Assembly (NCBI GenBank): GCA_041082245.1
Contig: JBDOIE010000244.1
Coordinates: forward strand, 1 to 21,499
Direction: 5' to 3'
DNA: 21,499 nucleotides
Source of the DNA: DAOTVY01 sp041082245
GTDB taxonomy: Bacteria > Chloroflexota > Chloroflexia > DTKN01
The translations under genes were made by a program, and so were the position numbers. Positions 5,724 to 13,955 of the stretch are shown in pieces; positions within the stretch are counted from its first letter, which is position 1, and each line of letters starts with the position of its first letter. Under the pieces are notes generated by a model, which ran no database searches, had not been told where the DNA came from, and was given only the letters and a program-made list of their open reading frames with translations.

Positions 5724-8700
5724 CTACTCCTGGGTGTCCCACACCGCGGGCAGCACGCGGTAGATCACCGTGCCCGCTTCTTCGGCCTGCGGGTACACCC
5801 GCTCCAGGTAGCGCCCTTCCATGCGTTCGAACTTGGCCAGCCCTGTGGCCGGGTAGTAGAGCTGCTCCAGCCGGCCCACGACGATGTAGGAGATGCGGTA
5901 GCGCCGCAGGAGTTCCAGCGTGCGTTCGATGTCCGGGTCGCTGTACAGGGCGCGCACGTCCGCGAGCCGGCGGTCGACCACGTCGGATGCGAGCACCGCC
6001 CGCTGCTGCTTCTGGTGCCAGTCCCAGCCGATCACCGTGGGCAGCCCGGTGTGGATGGAGATGCGCGAGCCCCACCGGTAGAGGTAGGTGTTTCCTTCCA
6101 GCACCACCGGCGAGCCGGACACGTTTTCCTGCAGCCAGCGGATCGCCCCGGCATCCTCAGCGAGCACGATCGGCCGCTCGTCGTCGCAGTAGACGGCGTG
6201 TTCCATGAACGCGTCCCCGTCCAGTGTCAGCCCTCGATGCGCCGCTGACTCGAGGTAACGGCACGGGCTTTCTGTGGTGGACGAGGCGACCGCAGGGAAG
6301 CGGTCGCGTACCTTCGCCTGGGTGGCGAGGAACGGGTAAAGCGCACACAGACCCACCAGGAGGTACAACGCTCCCCGCCACACCGTCCGCACCCAGGGGC
6401 GCCAGCGATCCGTCGTTTTCCACAGGCGCGGAAGCGCTGCGGCCGAGGCGACCGCCCAGAGCACCCACACCTGAAGGTAGAACTTGAAGACGGTGTTCAT
6501 CCGTCCGACATCGCCCTGGAGCACCCACAGTTCGACTGCGGCGCCGATCCCCAGGCCCGCGAGTACCAGCAGCGCAAGGAGCCGTTCTTGCGGTTCCTGC
6601 CGCCGGCGGAGGAGCAGGATGAGCCCCAGCAGGGCCAGTGCTACCAGCCATCCGACGAGCGGCTGGCCGCGCAGCCGCAGGAGGAAAAAGCTTGACCCCG
6701 CAGGCGTCTTCGCCGGCAGGTGCATGTACAGCTCCACAGCCAGAAGCGCGAGCGCACCTCCCCACAGCATCCCCCAGGCCGTCGTCCCTTCCCGGCAGCG
6801 CCGCAACCGGCGCACGAGATCGGCCGGCCGGTACCCGAAGCGCACCAGCATCCGGGCCACGCGCAGGGGGGCTTCGCGCGCCTTCTTCCCGAACGTTTCC
6901 GTAAGGAGGTAGCTCACCAGCACGAAGAGGAAGAGCCCGTGGATGATGACAAACTCCCCCACCTGGCTCCTTTCTCCCGTCCAGGGGGCGAAACTGGTGT
7001 AATACGAGCCGTACCGCTGCCAGAACGGACGGAAGAGGAAGGAACTGAGCGGCCAGAGGAGCGCTGCGGTGAGCCCGGTACCAAGCAGCCAGCCCCCGTC
7101 CAGCCTCCTGCGGCGCGCGTGCAGCGCGACCGCCCACCCGAGCACAGCGAGGAGGAAGTAGGTGGGGAAATCCCAGGAGTTCGCGCAGCGTAGCGCCCCG
7201 AGCACCAGTGCGAGGCCCAGGAGCGCCCACGGGGCCGGGAGGAGCGGAAGCAGGGTGCGGTCCTCCTCGTCCTGCCCACGGAGGAGCGCCACGATCTGCG
7301 TCAGGACAAGCAAGGTGTAAGGAAGTGCGATGAGGTGCGCGTGGAGGTCGGCGTAAAGGAAGGTGAAGAAGGGGAACTCGTTGATCTCGCCGCGCGGCAT
7401 GACGCGCGAGGCGTCCCAGTACCAGGAGCCGATGCCCACCGGCAGGCCCTCGCGCAACGCCCGCGGCAGGCCGGCCACTGCGCGCACCAGGCTCGCCAGC
7501 CCGGGGATGTTGCTCCGGAAATCGAGCCCGCTCACCTCCCCCAGTTTCTTCAGGATCAGCATATACTCGCCCAGGTTGCCCAGGAGGGCCACGAACGCCA
7601 CCCCCGCGAGCGCTGCCGGGAGCGCACGGCGGTCCCAGGCTTCGTGTTCTTTGCGGGCGGCGAGGTGGTACACGACGGAGAATGCCCCCCCGCAGGTGAG
7701 CCCGTACAGCAGCGGCAACGCCAGGTTGTAGGCAACCGAGGGGACGATGCCCGTCAACTTGATCAGGGTCGCCACGAGCACGTGGCCGAAGTAGTAGTAG
7801 TTCAGGTAGCCGCCGGCAAACCATGGATCGTACGGCGGGAAGGTCGTACTCCGCACGATCGCGTTCAGGTAGGCCAGGTCCATCGGTTTTTCGCCGCCGA
7901 ACCATGGGTGCCAGAGCTCGGGATTGCCCAGACGGATCAGGAGGAAAAGGAAAAAGCCCCCCAGGAAAACGGCCTCCTCCACGAGGAGCAGCCGGTACCG
8001 GGCGCGCAGGAGCGCTCCCAGTTCCGACCGTCTCTTCCACCCTACAACCCCTCCCACGAGGAGCAACAGCAGGAACACAAGCGCGATCGTCCCGCGCGTG
8101 TAGGGCAGGGCTTTCGTTGCGGCGAGGAGCCACGAGCCGTACCCCAGGAGGAGCACGCCCAGCGCTTTGGCGGGCAAGAAGCCGCCGTCCGCGAGCCGGC
8201 CGAGGAGGAACTGCGCCAGCGGGAAGGCTATCCAGCCAAGCCCCTCGGCGAGGAGCAACCAGACGAGGAGCGGCACGCGGTTCGTCCACCCGTTCCGGTC
8301 AAAGATCGTGCTCCACGTGCCTCCCTGGCGCTGCACCTCCCATTCCTCTTCCGTGAGCATCAGGTCGCGGTAGCGCGGCACATCGCGGGGGAGGATGCGG
8401 GCAATGTTTTCCCAGTCCACGCCTGCGGTCAGGAGGTTCCGCGCGCGCTCGATGTCGAACGCCTCCGTGCGGCGGAAGATAATCACCTTCGGGTGGTCGT
8501 AAACGCTGAACACCTCTTCCGCGGCGTCGTCCGGGATGGGGATGCCGAAGCGCCCGCCCCAGCCGAAGAGCGTGGGATAGGAGGTGAAGGTCGCCACCCG
8601 CTCGTAACCGAGCGACCCGTCAAAGAGCGCGCGGTAGTAGCGGGTGGTCGCCGGGTAGCGCATCGGCAGGCGCGGGATGGAGGCGTACAGGCGGTTGCTT

Positions 8701-10730
8701 GTCAGGCAGATATAGTCCACGTTCGCGATCTGGTGCAGCAGCCGCTCCACCTTCTCCGGGGTATCCTCGGCGTAGGGGGTGAGCATGATGCCACGGTAGA
8801 TGGCCCACCCGTTCTTCCCATCGACGCCCATCGGGATCGGGTCGTCCCATTCCTCGTTCGCGATCGCGGTGGACCAGGTGCGTAGCGTCCCGTACAGCGC
8901 TTGCAGCTGAAGGTAGTAGGTCCGGTTGCCTTCCAGCGTGATGGGCGTCCAGGGGGCCGTGGCCGGTGCCGCATCGCCTGCAACGCGGGTATAGTCCCCC
9001 GGCGACTCGCCCAGTTCAGGGTCCGGATCGCGAAAGTCGCCCGTGATCCTTGCACGCGCGAGCACCTGGTTTCCCTCGGGATCGGCGCTGATCGCCACAT
9101 CGAGCACCTCTTCCCCGGGCCGGCGGGCGACGTCTTCCAGATGGGCGATCGTGACCCCGGTGACGGTGGCCCGGCTTTCCAGAACAAAGGGCGTACGGGT
9201 CACCGGGCCTACGGGCGAATAGGTCTGGGCGTTGGGAATCGGGACGGGCACGCGCCGTCCGTCGCTGAGGAGGAGAAACGCCCCCTGATCGGTGGGGAGG
9301 TTCGTGTAGATCCAGCGCGAGGCGGTGGCGCGCGTTACCGGGCGCAGGTAGATCTGGATGAAAGCGCACGCCCAGAGGAACGTCCCGAGCACAACCAGCG
9401 CGAGCAGACCTCCCGCGAGCGCCGTGCGTCGTCCGGGCCGCGTTTCGCGCGCCCGGGCGCGCTCCCACAGTCCCACGAGCAGGTAGGCGGCAAAGAGGCA
9501 CAGGAGAGGGTACAGGGGGAGGAAGTAGCGCATCGTCTTGACGAACTGCACCCCCTGGTAGAGGAAAAAGAAGGCCGTCCAGGCCCAGGGAACGGCCGGC
9601 CGGAGGTCCCGCTTGCGGAACAGTTGCCAGCCGGCAAGCACCATGCCGGCCCAGCCCGCAAGCCCCAGCGGCAGGCCCATCCCCCAGAGCACCATGTTCT
9701 TCCAGGGGAACCACAGCGGTGTGCGGTTCGTCCACTGGTGGCTCGGGGGGTAATCGATCTCCCCGCTGATCAGCCCCCGCACGGTGCGCAGGTTGTCCAG
9801 AAAGCGCGGTTCGGGGCGGATATCCAGGATGCCCGGGCCGGTGAAGGCGTCCGGCTGCGCGAAACGGAACACCGCAAACGCGATCAGCCCGGCGGCGAGC
9901 AGGCCGAGCGCGGTGCGACGCGCCTCTGGCCAGAACGTTTCCTCCCCTTCCTTTTCCATCCGGCCCCAGACGTGCAGGCCGGCGGCGAGCAGGATGATCA
10001 GCACAAAGAGCGCCGAGTTCACCTTGCAGGCCACCGCGGCCCCGAAGGCCGCTCCCAGGGGCAGGAGGAAAAACACCGCATTCCGGTCGGGTTCCGCGAC
10101 CCGGGCGGCGAACCAGACGCACAGGAGCGTGGTCAGGGAGACAAAGGTGTCTACGGTGAAAAAGTGGGCGTTCTGGATGTTCAGCACGCTCAAGGCCAGG
10201 AGGAGCGATGCCAGGAGCCCGACCCGGGTGCCGTAGAGGCGCCGTCCGAGGAAGAAAAGAAGGGCCACCGTCGCCAGGTCGGCCAGGGCAGAAAGGACGC
10301 GGCCGGCCTCGGTCACGCGGCTGAACTCGGCGATCCCGGCGGCCTCGGTGATGGTACGCAGGATGAGGATCGGGAGTGTGCCGTACACCCACAGGGAGTG
10401 GCCCTGGTTCCGGGGGTTGAGCGGGGACTGGGTGCTATCCAGGTACGCCGAAAGGCAGGCGCGCAGATCGCCGGGAGTCGAAGCCTTGCCTTTGAGGTGG
10501 GGGATGAAGGCACGGCACGGCTCAGGGAAGGCGATGCTTGTCTCCACCATGGTGAGGAAGCGTTCGTCCGGGTGGAGCGCGAGCCCTTCGTCCCAGCGGG
10601 TGTTCGTCAGGCGGAACGCTGCCGCCAGCAGCAGGATGGCGAGCAGGATAAGCGATACCAAGGAGCTGCGGATCCTGCCCCGGGCTGGGATGTCGGCGGT
10701 CGGTTGCCTCACCTGCCCGTTCGTTCCCAC
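5724..10730 (-). CDS. Giant polytopic membrane protein: GT39-like glycosyltransferase fused to a chlor_Arch_YYY (DUF2298) domain
   Basis: 1668 residues. Residues about 22-465 form a multi-pass domain like the PMT/ArnT (GT-C) fold, with the acidic first-loop motif WDEGLALHPDERF (D47, E48, D55, E56) where GT-C enzymes bind lipid-phosphate sugars. Residues about 470-815 are mostly soluble and beta-rich. From about 817 a second polytopic domain begins. It carries GGEKPMDLAYLNAIV (945-959) and YLNYYYFGH (975-983), which I recognise as chlor_Arch_YYY/DUF2298 signatures. The last roughly 200 residues are soluble, probably extracytoplasmic. The likely role is glycosyl transfer at the outer face of the membrane; donor and acceptor are unknown. 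Start: GTG at 10730, with a G-rich site (GGGGGCG) about 5 nt upstream. It sits 43 nt after ccmF and 4 nt before the PBP gene, in one operon. Confidence 0.88.
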   Translation of the reverse strand: MGTNGQVRQPTADIPARGRIRSSLVSLILLAILLLAAAFRLTNTRWDEGLALHPDERFLTMVETSIAFPEPCRAFIPHLKGKASTPGDLRACLSAYLDSTQSPLNPRNQGHSLWVYGTLPILILRTITEAAGIAEFSRVTEAGRVLSALADLATVALLFFLGRRLYGTRVGLLASLLLALSVLNIQNAHFFTVDTFVSLTTLLCVWFAARVAEPDRNAVFFLLPLGAAFGAAVACKVNSALFVLIILLAAGLHVWGRMEKEGEETFWPEARRTALGLLAAGLIAFAVFRFAQPDAFTGPGILDIRPEPRFLDNLRTVRGLISGEIDYPPSHQWTNRTPLWFPWKNMVLWGMGLPLGLAGWAGMVLAGWQLFRKRDLRPAVPWAWTAFFFLYQGVQFVKTMRYFLPLYPLLCLFAAYLLVGLWERARARETRPGRRTALAGGLLALVVLGTFLWACAFIQIYLRPVTRATASRWIYTNLPTDQGAFLLLSDGRRVPVPIPNAQTYSPVGPVTRTPFVLESRATVTGVTIAHLEDVARRPGEEVLDVAISADPEGNQVLARARITGDFRDPDPELGESPGDYTRVAGDAAPATAPWTPITLEGNRTYYLQLQALYGTLRTWSTAIANEEWDDPIPMGVDGKNGWAIYRGIMLTPYAEDTPEKVERLLHQIANVDYICLTSNRLYASIPRLPMRYPATTRYYRALFDGSLGYERVATFTSYPTLFGWGGRFGIPIPDDAAEEVFSVYDHPKVIIFRRTEAFDIERARNLLTAGVDWENIARILPRDVPRYRDLMLTEEEWEVQRQGGTWSTIFDRNGWTNRVPLLVWLLLAEGLGWIAFPLAQFLLGRLADGGFLPAKALGVLLLGYGSWLLAATKALPYTRGTIALVFLLLLLVGGVVGWKRRSELGALLRARYRLLLVEEAVFLGGFFLFLLIRLGNPELWHPWFGGEKPMDLAYLNAIVRSTTFPPYDPWFAGGYLNYYYFGHVLVATLIKLTGIVPSVAYNLALPLLYGLTCGGAFSVVYHLAARKEHEAWDRRALPAALAGVAFVALLGNLGEYMLILKKLGEVSGLDFRSNIPGLASLVRAVAGLPRALREGLPVGIGSWYWDASRVMPRGEINEFPFFTFLYADLHAHLIALPYTLLVLTQIVALLRGQDEEDRTLLPLLPAPWALLGLALVLGALRCANSWDFPTYFLLAVLGWAVALHARRRRLDGGWLLGTGLTAALLWPLSSFLFRPFWQRYGSYYTSFAPWTGERSQVGEFVIIHGLFLFVLVSYLLTETFGKKAREAPLRVARMLVRFGYRPADLVRRLRRCREGTTAWGMLWGGALALLAVELYMHLPAKTPAGSSFFLLRLRGQPLVGWLVALALLGLILLLRRRQEPQERLLALLVLAGLGIGAAVELWVLQGDVGRMNTVFKFYLQVWVLWAVASAAALPRLWKTTDRWRPWVRTVWRGALYLLVGLCALYPFLATQAKVRDRFPAVASSTTESPCRYLESAAHRGLTLDGDAFMEHAVYCDDERPIVLAEDAGAIRWLQENVSGSPVVLEGNTYLYRWGSRISIHTGLPTVIGWDWHQKQQRAVLASDVVDRRLADVRALYSDPDIERTLELLRRYRISYIVVGRLEQLYYPATGLAKFERMEGRYLERVYPQAEEAGTVIYRVLPAVWDTQE

Positions 10731-10773
10731 GGTAGCGCCCCCATCGCCGCGCTTTCCCCTGCAGGCGGCCCGC

Positions 10774-13269
10774 TTATGCCCGGCGCCCGCTCCCCGATGG
10801 CAGGGTACGGCGCACGATCGCCACCGCTGTGCCGATGAGCAGCAGCGTGGTACCGGCCCACAGCAAGCTCATCCCCGGCTTGAGGCTCACGTGTACCTGA
10901 GCTGTTCCTACCTGGCCCTCTGCCGGCTCCAACCGCACCCACACCGCATCGGGCCACGGGGGAAGGGCCACGCCGCTCACCTCGAGCCAGGCGCTCGCCT
11001 CTTCCACGGCGATGTGGAGCAGACGCACCTCGATGCCTGGGGCGAGCTCCGCGGGCGGGGAAGTTGTTTGGCCGTTCGATCCCACCTGCAGGGTGGGCGT
11101 AATGACTGTTGTGCCGTCCGCGGTCGCAAAGGAGACGACCGCTCCCGCTTCCACGCCGCCGGAGGCATCGTGCATGGTGGCGAAACGCTCGAGCGTGATG
11201 GTATAGGGCCCGGCCTGCACAGGGGTACCCTTCTGGAGCGAAATCAGCACGAAAGCATCCTCGAGAACGAGTTTCTCTCCCCCGGGGAGCTCTGCCGCTC
11301 CGAGCGTCTCCGAGAGGTCAGAGGTGACCGTCAGGGTGCCATTGGGGCCGGCGTACTCCAGCGTCGCCCGGGTCCGAGAGCCCAGGCGCTCGAGGGCGCG
11401 CAGCGTCATCGTGTAAGGGCCTACCGCGGTGGGTTCTCCCTCGACCAGGAGCGCTTCCTCCGCCTGGGCGGGAGACGTGTAGCCCTCCGCGGCGATGTAC
11501 AGATCGTAGGCCCATCCTCGCTGTACGTGAGGAGTGGCCACGAGCGATCCGTCCTGCGGGTTGACAAAGAGCTCCGGAAGCGCGATGAAGCGCCGTTCGC
11601 CCCGCTCGACCTCCAGGCGCAGTGCCGGGCGCCGGCCCGGCGATTCCTGCCAGCCGACGAAGGTAAAGCGGTATCCGAGGGCCTCCTGGGGCTGCCCTTC
11701 GGCCAGCGCCAGCCGTGGGCCGTCCACGCTGTAGACCGAAGAGACGACGATGCCGACCACGGCCAGCCCCAGGCCGACGTGGGCGAGGTAGCCGCCCAGG
11801 CGGAGGAAACCACCGCGAGCGGTGCGCACGATCATCGCCACGTTCGAAGCCAGAGCGAAGGCGGCCAGCAGGATGAAGAGGAGGGAAAAGGGCTGCCGCG
11901 CGCCGAGGAGAACACCGATCGCGACGGCCAGCACGGCCCCGGAAGCGGGGAGGCTCAGAAAGCGAAGCAACCGTTTTCCTTCGCTTCCCTGCCACCCCAG
12001 GAGGGGACAGACGCAAAGCACCGCCAGCATCAGGGCGAGCGTGGGCGCGGTGGTGCGCGGGTAAAAGGCGGTATCGAGCGCGTCCGTAGCACCGCGCAAC
12101 CGGGTGAAGATCGGCACGAGCGTCCCGACCCAGACGGGCGTCGCCATCAGCAGCAGGAGCACAAGGGTGAGGAGGAAGGTCAGGTCGCGCGAAAGCCAGC
12201 TGCGGGGCGCGCGGCCCACGCTGCCCTCCAGGTCGCCCTCGAGGCGGGGCCCGCGCGGGGGCCCTGCGAATACCGGCGAATGGGGGATGTCCTTCCAGCG
12301 GGAAGCCAGGAGCCCCCCGCCGGCAGCCGCACACACGCCCAGGAGGCCGACCATCCAGGGGCTCAGCCGGCTTTCGACGAAGGAATGGGTCGAGATCTCG
12401 CTCAGGATGCCGCTGCGGGTGAGGTAGGTCGCGTACAGGACGAGCAGGAAGGTGATGAGGGCGAGCAAAAAGACCCCGTGGCGCAATCGTCCCCGGTAGC
12501 GCTGGATCAAAAGGCCGTGGAGGAGGGCGGTGCCTGTGAGCCAAGGGATGAGGGAGCTGTTCTCCACGAGGTCCCAGCCCCAGTAACCGCCCCAGCCGAG
12601 CGTCTCGTAGGCCCAGTAGCCGCCGAGCACGATCCCCAGGCCTAAGAAAAACCAGCCGCCGAGCGTCCAGGGGAGAGCCGGCGCGACCCAGGCATCGTAA
12701 TCGCGCCGCCAGAGGCCGGCGAGGGCGTAGGCAAAGGGCACGGCCAGCCCGGCGTAACCCAGGAAGAGGGTCGGGGGGTGGAAGACCATCCACGGGTTCT
12801 GCAGCAGCGGGTTCAGCCCGAAACCGTCCTCGGCGGGCCGGCCGAGGGGCCGGAAGGGGCTATCCACGAGAAGAAAGAGGGTCAGGCCGGCCTGCACGAG
12901 CAGGAGGAAAAAGAGGACGTACGGCTCGAACTGCCGGGCGTGCCGGATCTGCAGGACGGTGATGATCGCTGCAAAGAGCAGCCAGAGGAGAAAGCTCCCC
13001 TGCTGGCCGGCCCAGAAGGCCGAAAGACGCAAGGGGAGCGAAAGGTCCCGCGAGGTGTACTGATAGACATAGGCGATGTCGTAACGCTGGAAGAGGATCA
13101 AAGCCAGGAGGAGGAGGGAGGCCAGCAGAGCCGCAAGTCCCGCCAGCCAGGCCAGGCCGCGCGCCCATGAGAGCGCCTCGCTTTGCCCGCGGATGACCCG
13201 GTAGCAGGCGACCATCCCGCCGAGCGCTGCAAGCAGGCTCCCGGCGAGGAGAAACGTCCCGGTGCTCAA
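10774..13269 (-). CDS. ccmF: Cytochrome c-type biogenesis protein CcmF (haem lyase), enlarged
   Basis: 831 residues against roughly 640-660 in proteobacteria. It is polytopic with the haem-handling WWD-type motif at about 226-244 (WGGYWGWDLVEN; the family usually has WWFWDPVEN). Candidate haem-ligand histidines are H164 (HPP), H251, H296 and H497 (GGYLAHVG). The final membrane helix is at about 802-820. CcmF takes haem from holo-CcmE and ligates it to apocytochrome c outside the membrane. The extra length is in the periplasmic region between about 510 and 800, which holds two similar units around AVGPYTMTL (616) and QAGPYTITL (686). Start: TTG at 13269, with GGAGG 7 nt upstream, overlapping the ccmE stop as TTGA. 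The frame stays open to an ATG at 13335, but that part lies inside ccmE. Confidence 0.93.
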   Translation of the reverse strand: MSTGTFLLAGSLLAALGGMVACYRVIRGQSEALSWARGLAWLAGLAALLASLLLLALILFQRYDIAYVYQYTSRDLSLPLRLSAFWAGQQGSFLLWLLFAAIITVLQIRHARQFEPYVLFFLLLVQAGLTLFLLVDSPFRPLGRPAEDGFGLNPLLQNPWMVFHPPTLFLGYAGLAVPFAYALAGLWRRDYDAWVAPALPWTLGGWFFLGLGIVLGGYWAYETLGWGGYWGWDLVENSSLIPWLTGTALLHGLLIQRYRGRLRHGVFLLALITFLLVLYATYLTRSGILSEISTHSFVESRLSPWMVGLLGVCAAAGGGLLASRWKDIPHSPVFAGPPRGPRLEGDLEGSVGRAPRSWLSRDLTFLLTLVLLLLMATPVWVGTLVPIFTRLRGATDALDTAFYPRTTAPTLALMLAVLCVCPLLGWQGSEGKRLLRFLSLPASGAVLAVAIGVLLGARQPFSLLFILLAAFALASNVAMIVRTARGGFLRLGGYLAHVGLGLAVVGIVVSSVYSVDGPRLALAEGQPQEALGYRFTFVGWQESPGRRPALRLEVERGERRFIALPELFVNPQDGSLVATPHVQRGWAYDLYIAAEGYTSPAQAEEALLVEGEPTAVGPYTMTLRALERLGSRTRATLEYAGPNGTLTVTSDLSETLGAAELPGGEKLVLEDAFVLISLQKGTPVQAGPYTITLERFATMHDASGGVEAGAVVSFATADGTTVITPTLQVGSNGQTTSPPAELAPGIEVRLLHIAVEEASAWLEVSGVALPPWPDAVWVRLEPAEGQVGTAQVHVSLKPGMSLLWAGTTLLLIGTAVAIVRRTLPSGSGRRA

Positions 13270-13670
13270 GGCACCGCCTCCGTAGCCCGCTGGCGCTGGT
13301 ACTCCTCGCTCTGCTCCTGGTACTTGGAGGGGCACTTCACGAGCAGTTTCCGCGCCTGGAAAGAGTCGGTCTGCGCGTCGTACCGGCCGATGGCGACAAA
13401 GCCGCTTGCCTGCTGAAAGTTTGCCGGCCGGGTACCCTTGTAGACGACGAGCATCTCGTCTCCCTGGTCGTCCGTGAGGATGAAGCGATAGGCCCCGGAC
13501 GCGTCGTATCCGAGGTCCTCCTTCAAGTACCCGTGCACCTGCACCGAGCGGCCCGCGCTGCGGGCCTCAGCAATGGAAACGTAGGGGGTCAGGCTGTTGA
13601 CGAAAGACACCGCCCCCAGCACCACGGCTGCCAGGACCACAAGTCCGCCCACGATATACGCAGGCTTCAT
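13266..13670 (-). CDS. ccmE: Cytochrome c-type biogenesis protein CcmE, cysteine (CxxxY) variant
   Basis: 134 residues: an N-terminal anchor (about 5-27), then the small OB-fold beta-barrel (about 42-108, with VQVHGYL and YRFILTDDQGDEMLVVYKG). CcmE is the haem chaperone of the Ccm system and holds haem covalently outside the membrane. The usual haem-binding histidine motif is replaced by C113-P-S-K-Y117. The CxxxY form is known from archaea, Desulfovibrio and some other bacteria whose Ccm system lacks CcmH (system I*). Start: ATG at 13670, with GGAGG 6 nt upstream. An in-frame ATG five codons earlier lacks such a site. The gene overlaps ccmF by TTGA, and its start overlaps a 25-codon leader ORF by ATGA. 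Confidence 0.93.
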   Translation of the reverse strand: MKPAYIVGGLVVLAAVVLGAVSFVNSLTPYVSIAEARSAGRSVQVHGYLKEDLGYDASGAYRFILTDDQGDEMLVVYKGTRPANFQQASGFVAIGRYDAQTDSFQARKLLVKCPSKYQEQSEEYQRQRATEAVP

Positions 13671-13686
13671 ACACCACCTCCGCAAC
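13650..13686. repeat. 37-bp direct repeat, copy A (ccmE start region)
   Basis: Identical over 37 bp to 13724-13760. This copy contains the Shine-Dalgarno site, start codon and first seven codons of ccmE. Copies are offset by 74 bp, so a 37-bp unmatched spacer lies between them. Confidence 0.95.
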
Positions 13687-13744
13687 TCCTACGTCGAGCC
13701 GGACTGGCTGGCGTACCATCCGGCACGATATACGCAGGCTTCAT
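13667..13744 (-). CDS. Putative 25-codon leader ORF upstream of and overlapping ccmE
   Basis: The second copy of the 37-bp duplication (13724-13760) carries the same ribosome binding site (GGAGG) and the same first seven codons as ccmE (MKPAYIV). From the ATG at 13744 the frame runs on as PDGTPASPARRRSCGGGV. It ends in TGA at 13669-13667, overlapping the ccmE ATG as ATGA. It lies about 40 nt after the predicted transcription start. Translation is plausible because its initiation signals equal those of ccmE. The peptide may have no function beyond coupling translation to ccmE. It could also be a neutral by-product of the duplication. Confidence 0.5.
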   Translation of the reverse strand: MKPAYIVPDGTPASPARRRSCGGGV

Positions 13745-13760
13745 ACACCACCTCCGCAAC
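13724..13760. repeat. 37-bp direct repeat, copy B (duplicated ccmE start region)
   Basis: Second perfect copy of 13650-13686. It supplies the initiation signals of the 25-codon leader ORF. The offset of 74 bp is not a multiple of 3, so the leader is in a different frame from ccmE. Confidence 0.95.
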
Positions 13761-13790
13761 CCAGCCGATTTGGAAGCGCGCTAGCGCCCC

Positions 13791-13819
13791 AGTATACCAG
13801 CGCCGGCCGGTGCTGTCAA
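13791..13819 (-). promoter_or_regulatory. Promoter of the ccmE-ccmF-GT-PBP operon
   Basis: Minus strand: consensus TTGACA (13819-13814), 17-bp spacer, TATACT (13796-13791). This is the best-matching promoter in the window. Transcription would start near 13784, about 40 nt before the leader ORF. It faces away from the asparaginase promoter. Confidence 0.88.
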
Positions 13820-13822
13820 AGC

Positions 13823-13830
13823 CGCGTTTG
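13823..13830. repeat. Left 8-bp target-site duplication of the MITE
   Basis: CGCGTTTG, identical to 13956-13963, directly abuts the left terminal inverted repeat. Confidence 0.8.
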
Positions 13831-13955
13831 CTCCAGTTTCCAACAAAGCAAGAACGGGCTTATGCCGAGCGTACAAGCCCGTGTACCCGGCCTCCTTCGA
13901 ACGAAAATCGCGGTGCTCGGCTCGCCACCATGGGATAGTTCGTTGGAAACTGGAG
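13831..13955. mobile_element. 125-bp MITE-like element with 14-bp terminal inverted repeats
   Basis: The ends are perfect 14-bp inverted repeats: CTCCAGTTTCCAAC (13831-13844) and GTTGGAAACTGGAG (13942-13955). Identical 8-bp direct repeats (CGCGTTTG) flank it exactly, as expected of a target-site duplication. An internal hairpin pairs ACGGGCTT (13854-13861) with AAGCCCGT (13875-13882). It encodes no transposase, so it would be mobilised in trans. The right end matches 259-330, which shows it is a repeated element. The transposase family cannot be named from the sequence; several IS families make 8-bp duplications. It sits between two divergent promoters. Confidence 0.85.

Noticed and set aside
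8901..12645. Two very long plus-strand open frames (8901-10838 and 10348-12645), and others at 4583-6208 and 7335-8885
   Set aside because: They are antisense to the glycosyltransferase, ccmF and PBP genes. Their products are Arg/Gly/Glu/Gln-rich with no domains. High G+C leaves antisense frames open.
13270..13335. ATG start of ccmF at 13335
   Set aside because: It would overlap ccmE by 70 bp and add a non-hydrophobic leader. The TTG at 13269 has GGAGG at the right distance and overlaps the ccmE stop as TTGA.
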